From positions 1-30,582 of the forward strand of contig URHS01000029.1 of assembly GCA_900547685.1 (NCBI GenBank): 30,582 nt of DNA, read 5' to 3'. Of the stretch, positions 23,264 through 30,337 are shown piece by piece. The notes beneath the pieces are model-generated. The model was not told the DNA's origin. It was given only the letters and a program-made list of their open reading frames with translations, and searched no databases. How positions within the stretch are numbered: position 1 is the first letter of the stretch; each line of letters begins with the position of its first letter. The translations under genes were made by a program, and so were the position numbers. This stretch comes from an uncultured Blautia sp. GTDB lineage: Bacteria; Bacillota; Clostridia; Lachnospirales; Lachnospiraceae.

Positions 23264-24439
23264 ATGGCAGAAAACTTATTGATTGTACATGGAGGCGGTC
23301 CTACGGCAGTAATGAACGGTTCTTTGTATGGTGCAATAAAGGAAGCAAAAAAAACTGATAAAATCAGACATATTTACGGCGCAAATAACGGTACCGGCGG
23401 ATTTTTGAAAAAAGATTTTCTGGAATTGGAAAATGTACCGGAGGAAAAATTAAAACTTTTATTACAGACTCCGGGTACTGCAATTGGAACATCCAGAGAC
23501 CCCATTGAACAGGAACATTATGAGAAAATGGCAGATATTCTGGAAGAAGAAAACATTAAATATGTATTGTTTAATGGTGGAAACGGAACAATGGATACCT
23601 GTGGCAAGTTACATAAAACATGTCAGAAACGCAATCTTGATGTGAAGGTTATGGGGATTCCAAAAACAACAGACAATGATATTGCAGTGACAGACCACAG
23701 TCCGGGATTTGGAAGTGCAGCAAGATATATGGCTGCCTGTACACAAGAATTAGCAGCAGATGTACGTTCTTTGCCTATTCATGTAGTAGTTATGGAAGCA
23801 TCCGGCAGAAATGCGGGCTGGATTACGGCTTCTAGTGCATTGGCAGGAGAAAAGGGTTATGCACCGGATTTGATTTATTTGCCGGAAAGAGCTTTTGATG
23901 AAGATAAATTTATTGAAGATGTAAGAAAACTTTTAGAGAAAAAAACCGGAATTTTGGTAGTTGCCAGCGAAGGGCTCACAGACAAAGAAGGAAAACCCAT
24001 TGTAAAACCTGTATTTAAAACAGAACGTGCAACTTATTTCGGAGATGTAAGCTCCCATCTGGCAAATCTGGTTATTCAGAAACTGGGGTATAAAGCAAGA
24101 GGAGAAAAACCGGGACTTTTAGGCAGAGCATCTATTTTCATGCAGAGCCAGGTTGATATTGAAGAAGCACAGCTGGCAGGAGAAATGGCATGCAGAGCAG
24201 CTTTAAATGGTGAGTCGGGGAAAATGGTGGCATTTTCCAGAGTATCTGAAAATCCTTATGAAATGAAACCATTTTTAGTAGATATTGATGAAGTTATGAT
24301 GTATGAAAGAAAAATGCCGGATGAGTTCATTAATGAAGAAGGAAATGGGGTTACGCAGGCATTTTTAGATTGGTGCAGACCTTTAATTGGGGAAGAACTT
24401 CCTGATATGATTTCTTTTAATACACAGTCAGGAAAATAA
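23264..24439 (+). CDS. Phosphofructokinase-like kinase with atypical active-site motifs
   Basis: PFKs phosphorylate C1 of fructose-6-phosphate with ATP or pyrophosphate. The 391 residues resemble the long clostridial PFK group usually annotated as pyrophosphate-dependent (HSPGFGSAARYMA, RNAGWITASSALA, PDLIYLPE, FDEDKFIED). Three active-site details differ. GGNGT (105-109) has Gly where pyrophosphate enzymes have Asp, which favours ATP. PKTTDND (133-139) keeps the catalytic Asp but has Thr for Ile. EASGR (178-182) has Ser for the Met that lines the fructose site. It would phosphorylate a 6-substituted fructose. GGAGGAAAAAAG sets the ATG. The TIM-like gene follows after 19 bases. Confidence 0.88.
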   Translation: MAENLLIVHGGGPTAVMNGSLYGAIKEAKKTDKIRHIYGANNGTGGFLKKDFLELENVPEEKLKLLLQTPGTAIGTSRDPIEQEHYEKMADILEEENIKYVLFNGGNGTMDTCGKLHKTCQKRNLDVKVMGIPKTTDNDIAVTDHSPGFGSAARYMAACTQELAADVRSLPIHVVVMEASGRNAGWITASSALAGEKGYAPDLIYLPERAFDEDKFIEDVRKLLEKKTGILVVASEGLTDKEGKPIVKPVFKTERATYFGDVSSHLANLVIQKLGYKARGEKPGLLGRASIFMQSQVDIEEAQLAGEMACRAALNGESGKMVAFSRVSENPYEMKPFLVDIDEVMMYERKMPDEFINEEGNGVTQAFLDWCRPLIGEELPDMISFNTQSGK

Positions 24440-24458
24440 TAAAATAGAGGAGAGCAAC

Positions 24459-25295
24459 ATGAAACATATTTATTTGAATTTAAAAAGATTTGATGTACCG
24501 GCAGAATTAGGTGGTGTTAATAGAATTGCAGACATGAAAGACTGGGGGAAGTACATAGTGGAAAATACACAGGAAGAATTAAAGAAGTATTCTCCTGAAG
24601 AAGTAGAATTTGCAATGTTCTTTCCGGAAATTCATCTGTTTTCTGCTTGTCAGGCAAAGACAGAGAACAGTCCTGTTCAGGTTGGTTGTCAGGGGGTTTT
24701 CAGAGAGGATGTAGCTCCGGGGAAAAACTTTGGAGCGTTTACCACAGGACGTCCGGCAGCAGCGATGAAAGCAGCCGGTTGTGAAACTGTTATTATCGGA
24801 CATTGCGAAGAAAGAAATAACCTTGCGGGAATTTTAGCAGAGGCAGGTGTAGTAAACACAAAAGCAGTAAATACCATTTTAAATAAAGAAATAAAATCTG
24901 CGGTAGACAGAGGCATGAAGGTATTATACTGTATTGGTGAGAAAAGTGAAGAATTAGAGCAGTGGCAGGAGGTTCTGGGAGAACAGTTAGAACTGGGATT
25001 AAAAGATGTGGATAAATCCATGGTAACCATTGCTTACGAACCTGTTTGGTCTATCGGACCCGGTAAAACACCGGCAGGCAAAGATTACATTACTAAAATT
25101 GCCAGATTTGTAAAAGAAAAAACAGACGGTATGGATATTGTTTATGGCGGAGGACTGAAACAGGATAATGCGGCAATGCTGGCATCTATTCCTGAAATTG
25201 ACGGTGGTTTAATTGCTCTTACAAGATTTCAGGGAGAAATCGGTTATTATCCGGAAGAATATTTAGAAATTATTTCACTTTATATGAATGCATAG
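24459..25295 (+). CDS. Triosephosphate isomerase-like protein with altered phosphate loops
   Basis: TIM interconverts glyceraldehyde-3-phosphate and DHAP. The catalytic residues are all present: Asn7 and Lys9 (LNLKRF), His115 (GHCEERN) and Glu194 (AYEPVWSIGPGKTP, with the loop-6 lid). The two other phosphate-gripping loops are not canonical: YGGSV is YGGGL (229-233), and the GGASL motif is replaced by ALTRFQG (253-259), which brings in an Arg. At 278 residues it is about 25 longer than usual, mainly from an N-terminal insertion (about 12-35). I infer an aldose-ketose isomerase for a triose with a different C3 group. AGAGGAGAG precedes the ATG. Confidence 0.87.
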   Translation: MKHIYLNLKRFDVPAELGGVNRIADMKDWGKYIVENTQEELKKYSPEEVEFAMFFPEIHLFSACQAKTENSPVQVGCQGVFREDVAPGKNFGAFTTGRPAAAMKAAGCETVIIGHCEERNNLAGILAEAGVVNTKAVNTILNKEIKSAVDRGMKVLYCIGEKSEELEQWQEVLGEQLELGLKDVDKSMVTIAYEPVWSIGPGKTPAGKDYITKIARFVKEKTDGMDIVYGGGLKQDNAAMLASIPEIDGGLIALTRFQGEIGYYPEEYLEIISLYMNA

Positions 25296-25310
25296 CAGGA
25301 GGAAAAAAGA

Positions 25311-26798
25311 ATGAAGTTAGAATTTGAATACGGACATGGTACTATGGCAGCAGAACTGCCTGACAGCACAGATATTTTTATTCCGGGAGAAACAGTAAAA
25401 GACCCTGATTATATTCCGGAAGATAAGTTGGAAGCAGCTTATCTGGAAAGTCTTGCGCACCCAATCGGAATGCCGACACTGACTGAACTGGCACATAAGG
25501 GAAGCACAGTTACTTTTATTGTACCTGACAGAGTAAAAGGTGGAGAGCAGCCGACAAGCCACAGAAAAATGAGCATTAAATATATGCTGAAAGAATTATA
25601 CGCAGCAGGTGTTGAGAAAAAAGATATTTTATTTATTATTTCCAATGGTTTACATCCAAGAAGTAAAGAGTCTGACGCAAGAGCAATTTTTGGTGAGGAA
25701 TTATTTAATGAATTCTGGCATACAGGACAGATTATCAGCCACGACAGTGAAGACAAAGAGCACATGGTAGATCTTGGAACAACAAGACGCGGTGATCCGG
25801 TTTACATGAATAAATATGTGTTTGAATGTGATATTCCGATTCTGGTAGGTCATGTACAGGGAAATCCTTATGGGGGATATTCAGGCGGATATAAACACAG
25901 TGCAACCGGTATCACAAACTGGAAGAGTATTTCAAGCCATCATGTTCCATCTGTTATGCACAGAAAAGATTTTACACCGGTAAATGGCGGAAGCTTAATG
26001 AGAACAAAATTTGATGAAATTTCTATGCACATGGAAGAAAAAATGGGACATCCATTCTTCTGTTGTGACGCTGTTCTGGATACAAATTCCAGACAGATTG
26101 CAATCTATTCAGGATATGCAAAAGAAATGATGCCAATTAGCTGGAAGTTAGCGGATAAGAGAACTTATGTACACTGGGCTGAAAAGAAATATGATGTTTT
26201 AGTATTTGGTATGCCTCAGAAATTCCACTATGGTGATGGAATGGGAACAAACCCAATTATGATGATGCAGGCATTAAGTGCACAGGTATTAAGATATAAA
26301 CGAATTATGAGCGACAACTGCGTAATTATTTGTTCTTCTCTTTGTAATGGATTCTTCCATGATGAATTATGGCCATATTTAAGAGAAATGTATGATATGT
26401 TCCAGCATGACTATATGAATACACTGCCGGATATGAACCGTTATGGTGAATATTTTGCAACAAACGAAGAGTATATCAGAAAATATCGTTTTACAAATGC
26501 ATTCCATCCATTCCACGGCTTTAGTATGATTTCCTGCGGACATATTGCAGAAATGAATACAAGTGCAATCTATATTGTTGGTGCACAGGAACCGGGATAT
26601 GCAAGAGGAATGGGATTAAAAACAAGAGCTACATTTGAAGAAGCATTGGAAGATGCAAAGAAGAAATTTGTTGGAGAAAATCCAAATATTCTTGCATTGC
26701 CAATGACATTCAAAAAGGCAGCGGTTCATCTTTGCATGAAAAATCCGGAAGACGACTGTATGGATGCTTACGGACACTGCCATCCATGTATGGGATAA
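25311..26798 (+). CDS. LarA-family nickel-pincer-dependent racemase/epimerase
   Basis: LarA-family enzymes racemise lactate or epimerise other 2-hydroxyacids with a nickel-pincer nucleotide tethered to a Lys. Key sites are visible: VPDRV (Asp73), SNGLHPR (His115), GHVQGNPYGGYSGGYKHSATGI with the cofactor Lys195, and SSHHVPS with the nickel-ligand His (210 or 211). At 495 residues it is about 70 longer than lactate racemase, with an extra Cys/His-rich C-terminal end (CMDAYGHCHPCMG). The family contains many substrates besides lactate, so the reaction is not known. CAGGAGG precedes the ATG, 15 bases after the TIM-like gene. larC lies across the regulator, about 10 kb away. Confidence 0.85.
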   Translation: MKLEFEYGHGTMAAELPDSTDIFIPGETVKDPDYIPEDKLEAAYLESLAHPIGMPTLTELAHKGSTVTFIVPDRVKGGEQPTSHRKMSIKYMLKELYAAGVEKKDILFIISNGLHPRSKESDARAIFGEELFNEFWHTGQIISHDSEDKEHMVDLGTTRRGDPVYMNKYVFECDIPILVGHVQGNPYGGYSGGYKHSATGITNWKSISSHHVPSVMHRKDFTPVNGGSLMRTKFDEISMHMEEKMGHPFFCCDAVLDTNSRQIAIYSGYAKEMMPISWKLADKRTYVHWAEKKYDVLVFGMPQKFHYGDGMGTNPIMMMQALSAQVLRYKRIMSDNCVIICSSLCNGFFHDELWPYLREMYDMFQHDYMNTLPDMNRYGEYFATNEEYIRKYRFTNAFHPFHGFSMISCGHIAEMNTSAIYIVGAQEPGYARGMGLKTRATFEEALEDAKKKFVGENPNILALPMTFKKAAVHLCMKNPEDDCMDAYGHCHPCMG

Positions 26799-26807
26799 AG
26801 AAATCAG

Positions 26808-26833
26808 GGGTTGCTGCCATTAGACAGCAGCCC
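26808..26833 (+). terminator. Short hairpin after the LarA-like gene
   Basis: GGGTTGCTG (26808-26816) pairs with CAGCAGCCC (26825-26833, one G-T pair) around an 8-base loop, followed by TTATTCTT. The T-run is weak, so this may attenuate rather than stop transcription into the PGI-like gene. Confidence 0.6.
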
Positions 26834-26871
26834 TTATTCTTGATGAATATAGTATGAAAGGGAGTGTAGCT

Positions 26872-28140
26872 ATGCTGAATTTAAGAATAGAAGATAAAAA
26901 TCCTCATTTAAAGGATGAATTGCATGCAATTATGGAGGAAAATAAAGATGTTTTTCAATCTGTGTTAGCAGGAGAGGAAAAATATGTGGACTCTTTAGGG
27001 TGGTTTTCTGTGGAAAAGTGGGCAAGTCGTGAAGCAGTACAGAAGTTACAAGAGCTGGCGGAACATATTCGAGAGAATGCAGATGTTTTTGTAATTATTG
27101 GAGTAGGTGGTTCTAATAATGCTGCAAGAGCAGTCATTGAAGCTTTACAGACAGAGGATAAAGTGAAAATTGTTTATATGGGAAATACACTTTCTCCTTA
27201 TGAATTGCAAAAAACATTAAAAGAGTTAGAGGGGAAATCCGTGTACATTGATTGTATAGCGAAAAATTTTGAAACCTTAGAACCAGGAGCTTCTTTTCGT
27301 GTTTTAAGGAATTTTCTTACTGCTCAGTATCAAGAAGAAGCAAAAGAGAGAATTATTGCTACAGGTACAAAAGGAAGTTCATTGGAAAAGTTATGTGAAG
27401 AACAGGGTTATACTTTCTTGGAATTTCCAGAAGACATAGGTGGACGATTTTCTGCAATGAGTGCAGTTGGGCTTCTTCCTATGGCAGTGGCAGGGATAGA
27501 TATCGAAAAGCTGGTTTTAGGAGCTGCGGATATGCAAAAACATCTTATGAATTGGGAAATGATGGAAAATTTAGCGTATCAATATGCTTGCCTTAGAAAT
27601 CTGTATTATCAAAAGGGTTATAAAATAGAAATGCTCGTTAGTTTTGAACCTCAATTTCGTTGGTTTTATAAATGGTGGATACAGCTTTTTGGAGAAAGTG
27701 AAGGAAAGGATAATAAAGGACTTTTTCCATCATCAGGAGACTTTTGTGAAGAATTACATGCTATGGGTCAGTATATTCAGGATGGAACACCACTTCTTTT
27801 TGAAACCTTTTTGGATGTGCAGGAAAAAAATGCTTCTTTAGCACCTGTGGCTGATATGGTGAAAGATGGATTTGATTATTTGAATGGTAAAGAATTTTGG
27901 GACATCAATAAAGCGTCTTTTGCTGCAACAGTAAAAGCTCATAGAGAAAAGCTGCCATGTCTGATTTTAGAAGTGGAAAGATTGGATGCTTATGCGTTTG
28001 GTGAATTATTTTATTTCTTCCTGTTTTCCTGTTATGTTTCTGCCCGTATTTTGGGGGTTAATCCTTTTGACCAGCCAGGGGTAGAAGCATATAAAAAATG
28101 GATGTTTGAAGCATTGGGAAAAGACAGAAAAATTTCTTGA
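26872..28140 (+). CDS. Phosphoglucose isomerase-like protein with altered phosphate loop
   Basis: PGI interconverts glucose-6- and fructose-6-phosphate. The 422 residues follow the short bacterial PGI closely. Catalytic sites are kept: IGGRFSAMSAVGLLP (Arg192), LFGESEGKD, LHAMGQ (His296) and FDQPGVEAYK with the C-terminal Lys. The SIS-domain phosphate loop, normally SK(S/T)GTTTEP, reads AKNFETLEP (130-138), losing a Ser and two Thr and gaining a Glu; the adjacent GGSYLGARA reads GGSNNAARA (79-87). The sugar's C6 group is therefore probably not a phosphate. AAGGGAG (26858-26864) decides for ATG 26872 over the in-frame ATG at 26854. Confidence 0.87.
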   Translation: MLNLRIEDKNPHLKDELHAIMEENKDVFQSVLAGEEKYVDSLGWFSVEKWASREAVQKLQELAEHIRENADVFVIIGVGGSNNAARAVIEALQTEDKVKIVYMGNTLSPYELQKTLKELEGKSVYIDCIAKNFETLEPGASFRVLRNFLTAQYQEEAKERIIATGTKGSSLEKLCEEQGYTFLEFPEDIGGRFSAMSAVGLLPMAVAGIDIEKLVLGAADMQKHLMNWEMMENLAYQYACLRNLYYQKGYKIEMLVSFEPQFRWFYKWWIQLFGESEGKDNKGLFPSSGDFCEELHAMGQYIQDGTPLLFETFLDVQEKNASLAPVADMVKDGFDYLNGKEFWDINKASFAATVKAHREKLPCLILEVERLDAYAFGELFYFFLFSCYVSARILGVNPFDQPGVEAYKKWMFEALGKDRKIS

Positions 28141-28207
28141 GAAATGGTGAATAAGATGTTAATATAGTTAAATAAGAAACTTTACCAATGAAAGCGGAGG
28201 ATTTAGA

Positions 28208-28594
28208 ATGAAGAAATTAAAAGTTACAAAAGGTGCAAAATGTATGGCATGTCTGGAGTGCGTGAGAGCATGTTCAACAAGCTTTTATAAAGAATTTGAT
28301 CCGGATAAATCCTGTATTCAGATTATTGAGAAAAACGATGTTGCAAAACCAATGGTTTGTGTACAGTGTGGCAAATGTGCAAAAGCATGTCCAGAAGGTG
28401 CAATTACACAGAATGCAAAAGGTGTTTATATGATTAATAAAAAGAAATGTACAGGCTGTGGCAAGTGTGTGGAAGCATGTCCATTCGGTGTTATGGTAAA
28501 AGCAGAAGAAGCACCTACAAGCAGCAAATGTATTGCATGCGGTATTTGTGTAAAAGCATGTCCGGCAGATGTTCTGGAAATTGTAGAAGACTAA
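28208..28594 (+). CDS. Ferredoxin-like electron carrier with four [4Fe-4S] motifs
   Basis: The 128 residues hold four complete CxxCxxCxxxC sets (Cys12-22, 51-61, 81-91, 108-118), sixteen Cys in all, enough for four [4Fe-4S] clusters. This is the layout of HycB/CooF-like electron-transfer subunits that serve larger oxidoreductases such as aldehyde ferredoxin oxidoreductase or CO dehydrogenase. No such partner is encoded next to it in the window. AAGCGGAGG precedes the ATG. The 67-base gap after the PGI-like gene holds no clear promoter or terminator, so it may be the last gene of the sugar cluster, and it is followed by a terminator. Confidence 0.88.
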   Translation: MKKLKVTKGAKCMACLECVRACSTSFYKEFDPDKSCIQIIEKNDVAKPMVCVQCGKCAKACPEGAITQNAKGVYMINKKKCTGCGKCVEACPFGVMVKAEEAPTSSKCIACGICVKACPADVLEIVED

Positions 28595-28615
28595 TTATAA
28601 AAATTACAAAATAGT

Positions 28616-28642
28616 GGGGGATTGCTGTTAAGGCACTCTCCC
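28616..28642 (+). terminator. Terminator after the ferredoxin gene
   Basis: GGGGGA (28616-28621) pairs with TCTCCC (28637-28642, one G-T pair), with TGC/GCA extending the stem inside, and TTTTTCTT follows. It would end the long sugar-cluster transcript. Confidence 0.7.
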
Positions 28643-28666
28643 TTTTTCTTATTGTATAGGAAACTG

Positions 28667-28696
28667 TGTTTAATAAATAAGAAATGCTTATATAAT
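28667..28696 (+). promoter_or_regulatory. Probable promoter of the alpha/beta hydrolase
   Basis: A perfect TATAAT (28691-28696) lies 16 bases before the start codon. The -35 is weak (TGTTTA at 28667-28672, 18-base spacing). The gene would have a very short leader containing GGAGGG. Confidence 0.45.
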
Positions 28697-28712
28697 ATCA
28701 GGAGGGAAGTTT

Positions 28713-29621
28713 ATGTTGGAAAAGACAGCACAAATTATTTCAAGCTATGATGGGCTTTCTCTGGAAATTTTATGTGTGGAAAGTGAAAATCCAAAAGGTA
28801 TTGTTCAGATTTCTCATGGAATGGCAGAGAATAAAGAACGTTATATACCATTTATGAAATTTCTGGCTAAACATGGATATATAACAGTGATACATGACCA
28901 TAGAGGACATGGGAAGAGCGTGAAAAAACAAGAGGATTTAGGATTCTTTTATAATGGAAAAGAAAAAGCGATTGTAGAGGATTTGCACAAGATTACTTTA
29001 TGGATAAAAGAAGAATATCCAAATCTTCCATGTTATCTTTTAGGGCACAGTATGGGAACGTTAGTAGCCAGAAATTATATAAAGAAATATGATGATGAAA
29101 TCAAAAAGCTAATTTTGACAGGACCTCCATGTAAAAATCCGGCAGTTCATTTGGGATTGGCTTTGGCAAAAGTTCAGAAAAAAATAAAAGGGGACAAATA
29201 TCGAAGTAAAGAAATTCAAAAAATGGCATTTGGACCTTTTGATAAAATTTTTCAGGGAGAGCCACAGTCATCATGGATTTGTTCAGATAGAGAAATTGTA
29301 GATAAATACAATCAGTCAGATTTATGCGGTTTTACTTTTACAACAGATGCATTTGAAGGATTATTCTTGCTGTTGAAGGGAACTTACAGCAAAAAGGGGT
29401 GGGATTTAAAAAATAAGCAGCTTCCTGTTTTGTTTCTGGGAGGAGAGAAAGACCTGTGTATTGGAAATGGAAGAAAATTTGTACAGGAAATGCAATTTTT
29501 AAAACAGGTTGGATATGAAAATGTAACAGGAAAAATATATCCGGGTATGCGTCATGAAATTTTAAATGAAAAGGGAAAAGAAGAAGTATACGAAAATATT
29601 TTAAGATATTTAGAAAAATAA
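28713..29621 (+). CDS. Alpha/beta hydrolase, monoacylglycerol-lipase/lysophospholipase-like
   Basis: The 302 residues show the serine-hydrolase fold: HDHRGHGKS (61-69), the nucleophile Ser113 in LGHSMGT, Asp near 247 in GGEKDLC and His near 281 in GMRHEILNE. The N-terminal VQISHGMAENKERY and the overall length fit the monoacylglycerol lipase/lysophospholipase branch, cytoplasmic enzymes that cut lipid or other esters. There is no signal peptide. CAGGAGGGAAG sets the ATG. It lies between a terminator and another promoter, so it is probably a single-gene unit not tied to the sugar cluster. Confidence 0.88.
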   Translation: MLEKTAQIISSYDGLSLEILCVESENPKGIVQISHGMAENKERYIPFMKFLAKHGYITVIHDHRGHGKSVKKQEDLGFFYNGKEKAIVEDLHKITLWIKEEYPNLPCYLLGHSMGTLVARNYIKKYDDEIKKLILTGPPCKNPAVHLGLALAKVQKKIKGDKYRSKEIQKMAFGPFDKIFQGEPQSSWICSDREIVDKYNQSDLCGFTFTTDAFEGLFLLLKGTYSKKGWDLKNKQLPVLFLGGEKDLCIGNGRKFVQEMQFLKQVGYENVTGKIYPGMRHEILNEKGKEEVYENILRYLEK

Positions 29622-29630
29622 GGTTTCTTG

Positions 29631-29659
29631 TTGAAAAATGGCGGATATGATGATATGAT
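29631..29659 (+). promoter_or_regulatory. Promoter of the BMP lipoprotein gene
   Basis: TTGAAA (29631-29636) and TATGAT (29654-29659) are 17 bases apart, 46 bases before the start codon, which follows CAGGAGG. Confidence 0.7.
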
Positions 29660-29705
29660 GTGTTCCGTATGATGTTAAAATATTTAAAATTTCAGGAGGA
29701 AAATC

Positions 29706-30302
29706 ATGAAAAAGAAAATCTTGGGTGCATTATTATCCATCGCCATGATTGGAACATTGTTTACAGGATGTGGACAGCAGCAGGGAGAAGTAGAAAAAGA
29801 AACTTCTAAAAAAGAAGAAAGTGCTGACAAAGGCGGCAGTGGATTTGAGCCGGTTGCTAAAGAAGACTTAAAAGTCGGTGTTATTCACATTGGAGATCCT
29901 GCAGATGGTTCAGGATATAGTTATGCTCATGATTTGGGTATTGTAGAAATGCAGAAAGAATTAGGATTGGAAGATAATCAGATTATTAGAAAAAATAATA
30001 TTCCGGATGCAGATCCTACAAAAACAGAGCAGGCAATGAGAGAATGTATCGAAGAAGGATGCCAGGTTATTTACGCAACAAGCTTTAACTATATGGATAC
30101 TTGTGAAGCTTTGGCAGAAGAATATAAGGATCAGGTAATAATTGGAAAGTGCGACGTGGATGATAACGACGAACTGACCGGTAAATTTGGTGTACGTAAC
30201 ATTCCTACTGTTCTTTTTATCAAGGACGGTGAAGTGAAAGATAAGACTGTAGGTGCAGTGACCAAAGCTCAGCTGGAAGAAAAAATAAAAGCTTTACTGT
30301 AA
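29706..30302 (+). CDS. Chimera: BMP-family nucleoside-binding lipoprotein fused to the tail of a thioredoxin
   Basis: Residues 1-140 are the start of a BMP-family (Med/TmpC) substrate-binding lipoprotein: KKK signal, lipobox LFTGC (Cys22), charged linker, then LKVGVIHIGDPADGSGYSYAHDLGI and VIYATSFNYMDTCEALAEEY. From about residue 141 the chain is the C-terminal half of a thioredoxin: QVIIGKCDVDDNDEL, FGVRNIPTVLFIKDGE and VGAVTKAQLEEKIKALL, without the CGPC active site. BMP proteins normally run to about 350 residues. The GKCDVD wording is what I remember from Bacteroidales thioredoxins. The two halves share the short EALAEEY-like stretch where they join. It cannot work as either protein. I treat it as an assembly or recombination chimera. 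Confidence 0.85.
   Translation: MKKKILGALLSIAMIGTLFTGCGQQQGEVEKETSKKEESADKGGSGFEPVAKEDLKVGVIHIGDPADGSGYSYAHDLGIVEMQKELGLEDNQIIRKNNIPDADPTKTEQAMRECIEEGCQVIYATSFNYMDTCEALAEEYKDQVIIGKCDVDDNDELTGKFGVRNIPTVLFIKDGEVKDKTVGAVTKAQLEEKIKALL
30105..30128. other. Inferred chimeric junction, Firmicute to Bacteroidales-like DNA
   Basis: The protein family changes inside these bases (GAAGCTTTGGCAGAAGAATA and following), where both parents would plausibly encode a similar ALAxEY helix. Downstream there are no AGGAGG sites and the two readings match Bacteroidales proteins. Confidence 0.7.
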
Positions 30303-30337
30303 TAAAAAGAATATTCACCCCTTTAATATATACGACT

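Noticed and set aside
29706..30302. A genuine lipoprotein-thioredoxin fusion enzyme
   Set aside because: The BMP domain is cut to about one third, the thioredoxin part lacks its CGPC half, and the following gene is also of Bacteroidales type; a chimera explains all three.
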